Shown here: positions 8,625-16,934 of the stretch, in pieces | Layout: every line of letters begins with the position of its first letter | Numbering within the stretch: the first letter of the stretch is position 1 | Assembly: GCF_000152805.1 (NCBI RefSeq) | Contig: NZ_CH902578.1 | Location: forward strand, 1,602,162 to 1,666,161 | Source: Maritimibacter alkaliphilus HTCC2654 | GTDB lineage: Bacteria > Pseudomonadota > Alphaproteobacteria > Rhodobacterales > Rhodobacteraceae | Length of the DNA stretch: 64,000 nt | Direction of reading: 5' to 3' | The notes under the pieces: model-generated | What the model saw: the letters and a program-made list of their open reading frames with translations, nothing else | What the model was told of the DNA's origin: nothing | Database searches by the model: none | Made by a program: the position numbers and the translations under genes

Positions 8625-9208
8625 TCGATCTCCCCCACCACGGCGCCGTCGTATTCGACGACCGAAAGCGTGCGGCCACGCGGATCGACCTGTTCCGTGC
8701 GCACGACGACGCCCAGATCGGGCGCGTAGTCCCACAGGAAATGGATCGGCTCCATGCCTTCGATCGCGTTCTCGTTTCGCAGCACCCAGGTGTCGTAGAC
8801 GCAGTCGCCGATCCTGACCCGGCCCTCGCCCTCGTAAAACAGGCGATAGTGACCGGTGCCGAAGCGTTTTCCGTCGACGATCAGCCCGAACATGGCGGCG
8901 AAATCCCCGGTCTCGTCGACCTTCAACGCGGCATCCATATCGGCCATGTAGTCGAAAGAGATAATGCCGTTCGCGCTTTCCTGCTGTTCGACGGCAAGCG
9001 CGTTGGCGTAGGTCGAGGCGCGACGCACTTCGCCCTCCAGCCGCGACATCTGGCGGTATTCGGTCAGAACGCCATCCTCTTCGCGATACATCACCTTGAA
9101 CAAGGGCGAGGCGCGCACGAGCGTCACGCCCTCGGCCAGATCGGCCTTGGTCGGACAGGCCGCCATGGCAGGTGACGACAGGAGCAGTGAGACGAGGATC
9201 GCGCGCAT
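8621..9208 (-). CDS. Secreted protein of unknown function, paralogue 2 in the cho operon
   Basis: A 195-residue protein with a very short signal peptide (MRAILVSLLLSSPAMA) ahead of ACPTKADLAEGVTLV. It has no family that I recognise. It shares with its downstream neighbour the mature N terminus CPTKADL, the motif DCVYDTWVLR and YAPDLG, so the pair arose by tandem duplication and then diverged strongly. Its stop overlaps the start of the neighbour (ATGA). No strong ribosome site is visible before ATG 9208. It follows choX after a 39-nt gap that contains a stem-loop. Confidence 0.75.
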   Translation of the reverse strand: MRAILVSLLLSSPAMAACPTKADLAEGVTLVRASPLFKVMYREEDGVLTEYRQMSRLEGEVRRASTYANALAVEQQESANGIISFDYMADMDAALKVDETGDFAAMFGLIVDGKRFGTGHYRLFYEGEGRVRIGDCVYDTWVLRNENAIEGMEPIHFLWDYAPDLGVVVRTEQVDPRGRTLSVVEYDGAVVGEIE

Positions 9209-9215
9209 ATGGAAA

Positions 9216-9239
9216 GGGCGGCAGGTTCCCCCGCCGCCC
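9216..9239 (-). terminator. Intercistronic stem-loop after choX
   Basis: A 7-bp GC stem, GGGCGGC (9216-9222) with GCCGCCC (9233-9239), and a 10-nt loop, lies between the choX stop and the next gene. On the transcript it is followed by only three U residues, so it is probably a partial terminator or an mRNA-stabilising hairpin. Such elements commonly raise the level of a binding protein above that of its permease and ATPase. Confidence 0.6.
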
Positions 9240-9247
9240 GTCCGGTC

Positions 9248-10171
9248 TTAGTTGAGCGCGGCGGACACGGCTTCGACCGCATCGCCACCGTCCTTGGTGG
9301 TCACACCGTCCAGCCAGGGCTTCCAGGCATCCGGGTTCGCGGCAAGCCAGGCGGAGGCCGCATCGGTCGGGTCTTCGCCATCGTTCAGGATCGCGCCCAT
9401 GATCTCGTTCTCCATGGCGAGGGTGAACTTGAGATTGCCGAGAAGCGCGCCTACGTTCGGGCATTCTTCGACATAGCCGGCACGGGTGTTGGTATAGACC
9501 GTCGCACCGCCCAGATCGGGGCCGAAGAATTCGTCACCGCCGGTCAGGTAACCCATCTCGAAGTTGGCGTTCATCGGATGCGGCTCCCACCCCAGGAACA
9601 CGATGGGTTCGTCGCGCTTGGTGGCCCGGTCGACCTGCGCCAGCATCCCCTGCTCCGAGCTTTCAACCACTTCGAAGCCTTCGAGGTCGAAGGCGTTGCC
9701 CTCGATCATGTCCATGATAAGCCGGTTGCCGTCGTTGCCCGGTTCGATGCCGTAGATCTTGCCTTCGAGCGCCTCGCGCTGGCTGGCGATGTCACCGAAG
9801 TCGGCGATGCCGAGGTCCATGGCGGCTCTGTTCACGGCAAGGGTGTATTTCGCGCCCTCGAGGTTTTCGCGGACGGTCACGACCGTGCCGGCCTCACGAT
9901 AGGGGGCGATGTCGCCTTCCATCGTGGGCATCCAGTTGCCGAGGAAGATGTCGATGTCGCCTTCGGCCATGGAGGTATAGGTCACCGGCACGGACAGCAC
10001 CTTGATGTCGGTTTCATAGCCCAGCGCATCGAGGATCACGGTCGTCGCGGCCGTGGTCGCGGTGATGTCGGTCCAGCCGACGTCCGAAAACGTGACCTCG
10101 TCGCATTGCGCGAAAGCCGGGGCCGCAGCGGCACAGATCGCCAGCGCGGAAAGGGTCGTCTTGATGGTCAT
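9248..10171 (-). CDS. choX: Choline ABC transporter substrate-binding protein
   Basis: A 307-residue periplasmic protein with a clear signal peptide (cleavage after PAFA, mature QCDEVTFSDVGWTDITATTAA). The phrases FSDVGWTDITATTA, IFLGNWMPTMEGDI, GIEPGNDGNRLI and PIVFLGWEPHPMN are typical of ChoX, the choline/acetylcholine binding protein, including tryptophans (W in GNWMP and GWEPH) of the kind used to cage quaternary amines. AGGGAG precedes the ATG. It is the first gene of the minus-strand cho operon; the palindrome at 10193-10212 lies 22-41 nt upstream of its start codon. Confidence 0.93.
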   Translation of the reverse strand: MTIKTTLSALAICAAAAPAFAQCDEVTFSDVGWTDITATTAATTVILDALGYETDIKVLSVPVTYTSMAEGDIDIFLGNWMPTMEGDIAPYREAGTVVTVRENLEGAKYTLAVNRAAMDLGIADFGDIASQREALEGKIYGIEPGNDGNRLIMDMIEGNAFDLEGFEVVESSEQGMLAQVDRATKRDEPIVFLGWEPHPMNANFEMGYLTGGDEFFGPDLGGATVYTNTRAGYVEECPNVGALLGNLKFTLAMENEIMGAILNDGEDPTDAASAWLAANPDAWKPWLDGVTTKDGGDAVEAVSAALN

Positions 10172-10192
10172 TCTATAGCTCCCTGTTTTTTA

Positions 10193-10212
10193 TTGATTGA
10201 CGAGTCAATCAA
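10193..10212. promoter_or_regulatory. BetI operator: perfect 20-bp palindrome between choX and betI
   Basis: TTGATTGAC and GTCAATCAA form a perfect 9-bp inverted repeat around a central GA. It is AT-rich in a GC-rich background and lies in the 79-nt gap between the divergent choX and betI starts. It resembles the E. coli bet operator as I remember it (ATTGATTGGAC followed by GTTCAAT). One dimer site placed here could repress both the transporter operon and betICBA until choline is present. Confidence 0.85.
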
Positions 10213-10250
10213 AGAAGAACACTTTGGCGCCCGCGTTACAAGGGTGAGTT

Positions 10251-10826
10251 ATGCCAAAGGTTGGAATGGAGCCTATTCGCCGAGAGGCGCTAGTGAAAGC
10301 AACGATTGCTGAAATCGGCGCGATGGGCTCGCTCGACGTGACGGTGAGCAAGATCGCCAAACGCGCGGGCATGTCCCCGGCCCTTGCCCATCACTACTTC
10401 GGGTCCAAGGATCGCATCCTTCTGGCCGCGATGCAGCACATCCTGACGACCTATGGCCATTGGGTTCGCGTGGAACTGGCGCAGGCGACCACGCCGCGTG
10501 CGCGTCTTGAAGCGATCATCCGCGCGTCCTTCGAAGCCGGGAATTTCGAGCCTGCGGTGATCGCGGCGTGGCTGAACTTCTACGTCCACGCGCAGGGCGA
10601 TCCGGGCGGCGCGCGGCTTTTGCGGATCTATCACGGGCGTCTGCGCTCGAACCTGATCCATGATCTGCGCCCCCTCGCAGGCGACCGGGCGGCGGACATT
10701 GCCGAAACGCTCGCCGCGCTGATCGACGGCGTCTATATCCGCCACGCGCTTGGCACCCCGCCCGATGGCGTGTCCGCCGTGGCCCGCGTGACCGACGTGC
10801 TCGACCGTCTGTTGGAGGCCCGATGA
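10251..10826 (+). CDS. betI: Choline-responsive TetR-type repressor BetI
   Basis: A 191-residue TetR-family repressor. The N terminus MPKVGMEPIRREALVKATIAEI matches the start of E. coli BetI nearly residue for residue, which fixes ATG 10251. The helix-turn-helix spans about 26-50 (DVTVSKIAKRAGMSPALAHHYFGSKD). The C-terminal ligand domain is of normal length. It heads betI-betC-betB-betA, overlaps betC by ATGA, and is expected to bind the palindrome 39 nt upstream, so it would regulate itself and the divergent choX operon. Confidence 0.93.
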   Translation: MPKVGMEPIRREALVKATIAEIGAMGSLDVTVSKIAKRAGMSPALAHHYFGSKDRILLAAMQHILTTYGHWVRVELAQATTPRARLEAIIRASFEAGNFEPAVIAAWLNFYVHAQGDPGGARLLRIYHGRLRSNLIHDLRPLAGDRAADIAETLAALIDGVYIRHALGTPPDGVSAVARVTDVLDRLLEAR

Positions 10827-12331
10827 CCAAACCGAACATCCTGATCCTGATGGTGGACCAGTTGAACGGAACGCTGTTTCCCGATGGTCCTGCCGACTGG
10901 CTTCACGCCCCGAACCTGAAACGGCTTGCGGCGCGCTCGGTCCGGTTCAAGAACGCCTACACCGCCTCGCCGCTCTGCGCGCCGGGGCGGGCGGCGTTCA
11001 TGTCGGGGCAGTTGCCCAGCCGGAACGGCGTCTATGACAACGCCGCCGAGTTCCGCTCGGACATCCCCACCTATGCCCACCATCTGCGGCGGGCGGGCTA
11101 TTACACCGCGCTGTCCGGCAAGATGCACTTCGTCGGCCCGGATCAGCTGCACGGCTTCGAGGAACGGCTGACCACCGACATCTATCCCGCCGATTTCGGC
11201 TGGACCCCGGATTACCGCAAACCCGGTGAGCGGATCGACTGGTGGTATCACAACATGGGCTCGGTCACGGGGTCGGGCGTCGCCGAGATTTCCAACCAGA
11301 TGGAATACGACGACGAGGTCGCGCATTTCGCCAAGATGAAGGTCTATGACCTCGCCCGCGCCAAGGACGACCGCCCGTGGTGCCTGACCGTCAGCTTCAC
11401 GCATCCGCACGATCCTTACGTGGCGCGCAAGAAATACTGGGATCTTTACGAGGACTGCGCGCATCTGCTGCCTGAGGTGCCCGCGATGGATTACGCGGAC
11501 CACGACCCCCATTCCCAGCGCATCTTCGACGCGAACGACTGGCGCAGCTATGACATTTCGGACGACGATATTCGTCGGTCGCGCCGCGCCTATTTCGCCA
11601 ACATCAGCTATCTCGACGACAAGATCGGGGAAATTCTCGAGGCGCTCGAGACCACGCGGCAGGAGGCGACGATCCTCTTTGTCTCGGACCACGGCGATAT
11701 GCTGGGCGAGCGCGGGCTTTGGTTCAAGATGAGCTTTTTCGAAGGCTCTTCCCGCGTGCCGCTGATGATCGCCGCGCCCCAGTTCGAGCCGCGGCTGGAG
11801 GAAACGCCCGTGTCGACGCTCGACGTGACGCCGACGCTGGGCGAGTTGGCCGGGCTGGACCTGTCGGACATTCTGCCGTGGGTCGATGGGCAAAGCCTGT
11901 GCCCGGTCGCCTATCATCAGGCGCGCGAGACGCCGTTGAAGATCGAATATGCCGCCGAGGCGAGTTATGCGCCGCTCGTGGCGCTCGTGCAGGGCCGCTG
12001 GAAATACACCCGCTGCGCGCTCGACCCGGATCAGTTCTTCGATCTGGGGGCCGACCCGCAGGAACGGGTGAACCTTGCCGAGACGGAGCCGGACAACCCG
12101 TTCCTTGCCGAGTTCCGCAAGATGGCGGATGCGGCATGGGATCTGGAGCGGTTCGACGCCGATGTGCGCGCAAGCCAGGCCCGGCGCTGGGTCGTCTACG
12201 ACGCGCTTCGCAACGGCAGCTATTACCCGTGGGATTACCAGCCGCTGCAACGCGCCTCGGAACGCTACATGCGCAACCACATGGACCTGAACGAAGTCGA
12301 GGAAAGCCAGCGCTTTCCGCGAGGAGAATGA
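10823..12331 (+). CDS. betC: Choline-sulfatase
   Basis: A 502-residue sulfatase that hydrolyses choline-O-sulfate to choline and sulfate in the cytoplasm. The sulfatase signature C52-A-P-G-R56 ([17 protein letters not shown]) supplies the cysteine that is converted to formylglycine. Metal-binding residues appear at MVDQLN near the N terminus and at [11 protein letters not shown]. The C-terminal end ([10 protein letters not shown] and [12 protein letters not shown]) is typical of BetC. There is no signal peptide. It overlaps betI by 4 nt and betB follows after 1 nt, so it is cotranscribed. A formylglycine-generating enzyme would be required; none is in the window. Confidence 0.93.
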   Translation: MTKPNILILMVDQLNGTLFPDGPADWLHAPNLKRLAARSVRFKNAYTASPLCAPGRAAFMSGQLPSRNGVYDNAAEFRSDIPTYAHHLRRAGYYTALSGKMHFVGPDQLHGFEERLTTDIYPADFGWTPDYRKPGERIDWWYHNMGSVTGSGVAEISNQMEYDDEVAHFAKMKVYDLARAKDDRPWCLTVSFTHPHDPYVARKKYWDLYEDCAHLLPEVPAMDYADHDPHSQRIFDANDWRSYDISDDDIRRSRRAYFANISYLDDKIGEILEALETTRQEATILFVSDHGDMLGERGLWFKMSFFEGSSRVPLMIAAPQFEPRLEETPVSTLDVTPTLGELAGLDLSDILPWVDGQSLCPVAYHQARETPLKIEYAAEASYAPLVALVQGRWKYTRCALDPDQFFDLGADPQERVNLAETEPDNPFLAEFRKMADAAWDLERFDADVRASQARRWVVYDALRNGSYYPWDYQPLQRASERYMRNHMDLNEVEESQRFPRGE

Positions 12332-12332
12332 C

Positions 12333-13790
12333 ATGATCGACCCGAAACCGACCGCCAGCCATTTCATCGACGGGGCCTATGCCGAGGACGACAGCGGCAC
12401 GCCGATCCCGGTGATCTATGCGGCGACGGGCGAGGAAATCGCCCGCGTCCACGCCGCCACCCCTGCCCTTGCCGACCGGGCGATCGCCGCCGCCAAACGC
12501 GCGCAGCCGGAATGGGCCGCGATGAGCGGGACCGAACGGGGGCGCATCCTGCGCCGGGCTGCCGATATGATCCGCGAACGCAACCGCGAGCTGTCGGAGC
12601 TTGAGACGCTCGACACCGGCAAGCCGTTGCAGGAAACGCTGGTGGCCGACGCGACATCCGGCGCGGACGCTCTGGAATATTTCGGCGGGCTGGCCGGGGC
12701 GCTGACGGGCGAGCATATCCAGCTTCCGGGCGGCGATTTCGTCTACACCCGGCGCGAGGCGCTTGGGGTCTGCGTCGGCATCGGCGCGTGGAACTATCCG
12801 ACCCAGATCGCCTGCTGGAAGGCCGCGCCCGCGCTCGCCTGCGGCAATACGATGGTGTTCAAGCCGTCCGAGACGACGCCACTCTGCGCGCTCAAGGTAG
12901 CGGAGATTCTGAAAGAGGCGGGCCTGCCCGACGGCGTGTTCAACGTGGTGAACGGCGCGGGCGAGGTCGGGGCGGCGCTGGTGGGTGACGACCGGGTCGC
13001 CAAGGTCTCGCTCACCGGATCGGTGCCGACGGGGCGCAAGGTGTATCAGGCGGCCGCGGCGGGCATGAAGCACGTCACGATGGAACTTGGTGGCAAGTCC
13101 CCGATGATCGTGTTCGAGGATGCAGATATCGAGAACGCCATCTCGGGTGCCATTCTGGGCAACTTCTATTCGTCGGGACAAATCTGCTCCAACGGCACGC
13201 GCGTCTTCGTCCACACAGACATCAAGGAGGCGTTCCTGTCGCGGCTGGCTGAACGGATCGGCACCGCCGTCATGGGCGATCCGCTGGACGAGGCGACGAA
13301 CTTCGGCCCGATGGTCAGCGAAGGTCAGATGAACATCGCGATGAATTACATCGCCAAGGGCGTGGAAGAAGGGGCGCGGCTGGTCGCGGGCGGCAAGCGT
13401 GCGGACCGGGGTGGCTGGTATCTGGAACCCACCGTGTTCGCCGATGTCACCGACGACATGACCATCGCGCGCGAAGAGATTTTCGGCCCCGTCATGTGCG
13501 TACTCGATTTCACGGACGAGGACGAGGTCATGGCCCGCGCGAACGCCACGGAATACGGGCTGGCGGCAGGCGTGTTCACCCGCGATCTGGCCCGCGCGCA
13601 CCGCGTGGCCGCCGGGTTCGAGGCGGGCACCTGTTACATCAACACCTATAACGACGCGCCGGTGGAGGCACCTTTCGGAGGTGTAAAAGCCTCGGGCGTC
13701 GGGCGCGAAAACTCCAAGGAAGCCATCAACCACTATTCCGAGGTGAAGTCGGTTTATGTGCGGATGGGCGACGTAGAAGCCCCGTTCTAG
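12333..13790 (+). CDS. betB: Betaine aldehyde dehydrogenase
   Basis: A 485-residue NAD(P)-dependent aldehyde dehydrogenase that makes glycine betaine from betaine aldehyde. Motifs include [20 protein letters not shown] (150-169), the catalytic glutamate E251 in MELGGKSP and the catalytic cysteine C285 in [11 protein letters not shown]. Length is normal for BetB. GAGGAG just before ATG 12333 lies inside the betC stop region, so translation is coupled. It acts after BetA in the same operon. Confidence 0.94.
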   Translation: MIDPKPTASHFIDGAYAEDDSGTPIPVIYAATGEEIARVHAATPALADRAIAAAKRAQPEWAAMSGTERGRILRRAADMIRERNRELSELETLDTGKPLQETLVADATSGADALEYFGGLAGALTGEHIQLPGGDFVYTRREALGVCVGIGAWNYPTQIACWKAAPALACGNTMVFKPSETTPLCALKVAEILKEAGLPDGVFNVVNGAGEVGAALVGDDRVAKVSLTGSVPTGRKVYQAAAAGMKHVTMELGGKSPMIVFEDADIENAISGAILGNFYSSGQICSNGTRVFVHTDIKEAFLSRLAERIGTAVMGDPLDEATNFGPMVSEGQMNIAMNYIAKGVEEGARLVAGGKRADRGGWYLEPTVFADVTDDMTIAREEIFGPVMCVLDFTDEDEVMARANATEYGLAAGVFTRDLARAHRVAAGFEAGTCYINTYNDAPVEAPFGGVKASGVGRENSKEAINHYSEVKSVYVRMGDVEAPF

Positions 13791-13809
13791 GCATCGAAAG
13801 GCCTGAAAA

Positions 13810-15453
13810 ATGCAAGCGGACTATGTGATCGTCGGTGCCGGATCGGCTGGCTGCGCCATGGCGTATCGGCTGGGCGAGGCCGGGCATTCCGTCATCGTGA
13901 TCGAACATGGCGGCACCGACGCGGGGCCGTTCATCCAGATGCCGGGGGCGCTGTCCTACCCGATGAACATGCCGCGCTACGACTGGGGGTTCTCGTCCGA
14001 GCCGGAGCCGCAGTTGAACAACCGGCGGATGGCGGTGCCGCGCGGCAAGGTGGTCGGTGGGTCGTCGTCCGTCAACGGCATGGTCTATGTGCGCGGGCAC
14101 GCAAAGGATTACGACCATTGGGCCGACAGCGGCGCGACCGGCTGGGGCTACGCCGATGTGCTACCCTATTTTCAGCGGATGGAGCATTGGCACGGCAAGG
14201 GTGAAAGCGACTGGCGCGGCACCCAGGGGCCGCTTCACGTCCAGCAGGCGCGGCAGTGGAACCCGCTGTTTCACGCCTTCGTCGCGGCGGGGCGTGAGGC
14301 CGGGTATCCGGTGACGGAGGATTACAACGGCCACCAGCAGGAGGGGTTCGGTGCCTTCGACATGACCGTCTGGCAGGGGCGGCGCTGGTCGGCGGCGAAT
14401 GCTTACCTCAAGCCAGCGATGGCAAAGTGGGACGTGACGCTGGTCAACGGCCTCGCCAAACGGGTGGTGTTCGAGGGGGGCCGCGCGGTCGGTGTCGAGA
14501 TCGGTCGGCGCACGGACGAGACCATTCGCGCCACCCGCGAGGTGATCCTCGCCGCATCGTCGATCAACACGCCGAAGCTGCTCATGCTGTCGGGGATCGG
14601 GCCGGGTGCGCACCTGCGCGATCACGGGATCGAGGTGCGGGCGAATCGGCCCGGCGTGGGGCAGAACCTTCAGGACCATCTCGAGGTCTACATGCAATAT
14701 GCCTCGAAGAAACCGATCACGCTTTATCGCTACTGGAACCTCTTGGGCAAAGCCTGGGTCGGGGCGCAGTGGCTCTTTACCCGGACGGGGCATGGCGCAT
14801 CGAACCAGTTCGAAAGCTGTGCCTTCATCCGGTCGCAGGCGGGCGTCGAATATCCTGACATCCAGTTCCACTTCCTGCCCATCGCCGTGCGTTACGACGG
14901 CAAGGCCGCCGCCGAGGGCCACGGGTTTCAGGCGCATGTGGGACCGATGCGGTCGAAGTCGCGGGGCGCGGTCACGCTGGCCTCGGCCGATCCGGCGGAC
15001 CCGCCCAGGATCACCTTCAACTACATGAGCCATGACGAGGATTGGCAGGACTGGCGCCGGGCCGTGCGGCTCACGCGCGAGATTTTCCGCCAGCCCGCGA
15101 TGGAGGAGTTCGTCAAACACGAGATCCAGCCGGGCGGCGGCGACACGGACGGCGAGATCGACGCCTTCGTGCGCGAACATGCCGAAAGCGCCTATCACCC
15201 CTGCGGCACCGCGCGGATGGGGGCGGCGGACGACCCGAACGCCGTGGTCGACCCGGAGTGCCGGGTGATCGGGGTCGAGGGGCTGCGCGTGGCCGACAGT
15301 TCGATCTTTCCGCGTATCACCAACGGCAACACCAACGCGCCCTCGATCCTCGTCGGCGAAAAGGCCGCCGATCATGTGCTCGGGCGCACACCCCTTCCGC
15401 GCGACAACCGGGGGCCTTGGATCAATCCGGACTGGCGAACGGCGCAACGCTGA
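13810..15453 (+). CDS. betA: Choline dehydrogenase (GMC oxidoreductase)
   Basis: A 547-residue FAD enzyme that oxidises choline to betaine aldehyde at the inner membrane. The N terminus has the dinucleotide fold [17 protein letters not shown]; the GMC signatures are [20 protein letters not shown] and [18 protein letters not shown]. The catalytic pair can be placed: H463 in [12 protein letters not shown] and N507 in TNGNTNAPS, spaced 44 residues as in characterised choline oxidases. It is the last bet gene, 19 nt after betB, with no strong ribosome site. Fourteen nt separate it from the hemerythrin-like gene, so readthrough is possible. Confidence 0.94.
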   Translation: MQADYVIVGAGSAGCAMAYRLGEAGHSVIVIEHGGTDAGPFIQMPGALSYPMNMPRYDWGFSSEPEPQLNNRRMAVPRGKVVGGSSSVNGMVYVRGHAKDYDHWADSGATGWGYADVLPYFQRMEHWHGKGESDWRGTQGPLHVQQARQWNPLFHAFVAAGREAGYPVTEDYNGHQQEGFGAFDMTVWQGRRWSAANAYLKPAMAKWDVTLVNGLAKRVVFEGGRAVGVEIGRRTDETIRATREVILAASSINTPKLLMLSGIGPGAHLRDHGIEVRANRPGVGQNLQDHLEVYMQYASKKPITLYRYWNLLGKAWVGAQWLFTRTGHGASNQFESCAFIRSQAGVEYPDIQFHFLPIAVRYDGKAAAEGHGFQAHVGPMRSKSRGAVTLASADPADPPRITFNYMSHDEDWQDWRRAVRLTREIFRQPAMEEFVKHEIQPGGGDTDGEIDAFVREHAESAYHPCGTARMGAADDPNAVVDPECRVIGVEGLRVADSSIFPRITNGNTNAPSILVGEKAADHVLGRTPLPRDNRGPWINPDWRTAQR

Positions 15454-15467
15454 CCTAGCTAGGGAAC

Positions 15468-16037
15468 ATGACCGACGATCTGTCCCTCGACGCCCGCGAC
15501 GGGCTGCCGCCCGAGCTCAAGGTGCTGCTTGACGATTACCCCCGCGAGATGTGGCAGGGGCACCCGAATTTCTCGGGCCTCACCGCCTTCTGGCTTCAGA
15601 TGCACGGCAAGTTCCGCTCGGTCCAGACAGAGCTTCTGGGCCTGACGCAGGCGTATCTGGACGCGAAAGAAGACCCGATGCGGTTCGGCGCCGCGACCTC
15701 GCGTTACACCGGCTTTTTCCTCGAAGGGCTGCATGGGCACCACAATATCGAGGATCATCATTATTTCCCGCAGATGGTCGCGCTGGACGCCCGCGTGGCC
15801 CGCGCCTTCGATGTGCTGGACGCCGATCACCACGCCCTCGCCCATCACATGAACGCGCTGGCGGATGCCACGAACGCGGTGCTGCGCCCGCTTCAGAACG
15901 GCGAGGACGCGCGCGATCCGGCGGGCAAGCTTCATGGGGTTCAGAGCGATTTCCAGAGCTTCCTCGACCGGCACCTGACGGATGAAGAGGATGTCGTCGT
16001 GCCGCTCATCCTGAACTATGGCGACAATTTTCACTGA
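15468..16037 (+). CDS. Hemerythrin HHE-domain protein
   Basis: A 189-residue cytoplasmic four-helix-bundle protein. Histidine and glutamate pairs appear in the expected helices: MHGKF, GLHGHHNIEDHHYFPQM, DADHHALAHHMN and LDRHLTDEEDVVVPL. Such proteins bind a di-iron centre that senses or buffers oxygen, NO or iron. AGGG precedes the ATG. It follows betA closely on the same strand and is followed, after an FNR-type site, by the DUF465 gene. The oxygen link with that site is suggestive, but function is unproven. Confidence 0.82.
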   Translation: MTDDLSLDARDGLPPELKVLLDDYPREMWQGHPNFSGLTAFWLQMHGKFRSVQTELLGLTQAYLDAKEDPMRFGAATSRYTGFFLEGLHGHHNIEDHHYFPQMVALDARVARAFDVLDADHHALAHHMNALADATNAVLRPLQNGEDARDPAGKLHGVQSDFQSFLDRHLTDEEDVVVPLILNYGDNFH

Positions 16038-16038
16038 C

Positions 16039-16080
16039 TTGATCCGGGTCAAAGTGAGTGACCACATAGCGGCCTAGTCT
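16039..16080 (+). promoter_or_regulatory. FNR-type promoter upstream of the DUF465 gene
   Basis: TTGATCCGGGTCAA at 16039-16052 matches the FNR/FnrL box TTGAT-N4-ATCAA with one mismatch. A candidate -10 element TAGTCT lies at 16075-16080. The distance from box centre (16045.5) to -10 centre (16077.5) is 32 nt, exactly that of a class II FNR-activated promoter with the box at -41.5. It would drive the gene starting at 16108 under low oxygen. Confidence 0.72.
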
Positions 16081-16107
16081 CGGTCCACACGCTGACAGGA
16101 GACAGAC

Positions 16108-16350
16108 ATGGCCCATACGCCGCACGAACTTCACGAGGAATTCCCGGAGCACGCCGAAAAGATCACGGCGCTCAAGACCTCGGACCCGCATTTCGCGAAA
16201 CTTCACGACGCGTATCATGACATCAATCGCGCGATCCATCGCGCCGAGACCAATGTCGAGCCGACCGATCAGTTCGCGGAAGAGGACATGCGCAAGGAAC
16301 GCTCGCGCCTGAAGGACGAACTTTACCGGATGCTGACCGCACCCGCGTGA
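16108..16350 (+). CDS. DUF465 (YdcH-like) small protein
   Basis: An 80-residue highly charged, helical protein. The pattern HELHEEFPEHAEKITALKTSDPHFAKLHDAYHDINRAIHRAE followed by LKDELYRML is typical of DUF465/YdcH proteins, widespread and without known function. AGGAG precedes the ATG. An FNR-type box with well-placed -10 lies upstream and an intrinsic terminator directly downstream, so it can be a single-gene transcript induced when oxygen is low. Confidence 0.85.
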   Translation: MAHTPHELHEEFPEHAEKITALKTSDPHFAKLHDAYHDINRAIHRAETNVEPTDQFAEEDMRKERSRLKDELYRMLTAPA

Positions 16351-16376
16351 TCGGGATCGGTGTAGATGAACGAACG

Positions 16377-16403
16377 AACCCCGGCCACCGTGCCGGGGTT
16401 TTT
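16377..16403 (+). terminator. Intrinsic terminator after the DUF465 gene
   Basis: A 9-bp stem AACCCCGGC (16377-16385) with GCCGGGGTT (16392-16400), loop CACCGT, and a run of U ending at 16403. It sits between convergent genes and probably works in both directions, although the minus-strand U tract is weaker. Confidence 0.88.
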
Positions 16404-16873
16404 CATTCGGCCTCGACCTCGTCGGGCGACTTGCCCTCTTCGACGATCTGGCTGAAGCGGTCGAAGAAGCTGTCGACCATCTTCTTCGCGAACCCGTTGA
16501 CGATGCGGCTGCCAAGCTGGGCCAGCTTGCCGCCGACCTTGGCGTCGACCTCGTAACTCAGCTCCGTGCCGCCTTCGACCTCGGTCAGCGTCACGTTCGC
16601 GCCGCCCTTTGCAAAGCCTGCGACCCCGCCCTTGCCCTCGCCCACGATCCGGTAGCTTTCGGGCGCATTCACGTCCTCAAGCGTCACCTCGCCCTTGAAG
16701 GTCGCCTTCACCGGGCCGACCTTCTGCTTCACCACGGCCTGAAACCCTTCGTCGGGCGTTCCCGTCAGCTCCTCGCACCCCGGAATGCAGGCCTTGAGCG
16801 TCTCGGCGGAGTTGAGGTGGGTCCAGACGGTTTCGCGGTCTGCCGCAATCGTGCGGCTTCCAGACATTTCCAT
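16403..16873 (-). CDS. CoxG-like SRPBCC domain protein
   Basis: A 156-residue protein of the START/SRPBCC fold, CoxG branch: MEMSGSRTIAADRETVWTHLNSAETLKACIPGCEEL, KVGPVKATFKGEVTLEDVNAPESY and GGKLAQLGSRIVNGFAKKMVDSFFDRF. CoxG is linked to assembly of molybdenum CO-dehydrogenase-type enzymes, often as a membrane anchor, but many copies, like this one, stand away from any cox cluster. AGGGAG precedes ATG 16873. It lies downstream of pccR on the same strand after 61 nt. No role in propionate metabolism is evident. Confidence 0.82.
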   Translation of the reverse strand: MEMSGSRTIAADRETVWTHLNSAETLKACIPGCEELTGTPDEGFQAVVKQKVGPVKATFKGEVTLEDVNAPESYRIVGEGKGGVAGFAKGGANVTLTEVEGGTELSYEVDAKVGGKLAQLGSRIVNGFAKKMVDSFFDRFSQIVEEGKSPDEVEAE

Positions 16874-16934
16874 GATGTCGCTCCCTGTTCGTTGCCCCGA
16901 AACTAGAGGGCGGGCGACGGGGGGTAAAGCCGCC

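Noticed and set aside
10193..10212. Reading the choX/betI palindrome as an FNR box (TTGAT...ATCAA)
   Set aside because: The half-sites are 10 nt apart instead of 4, and the sequence fits a BetI operator.
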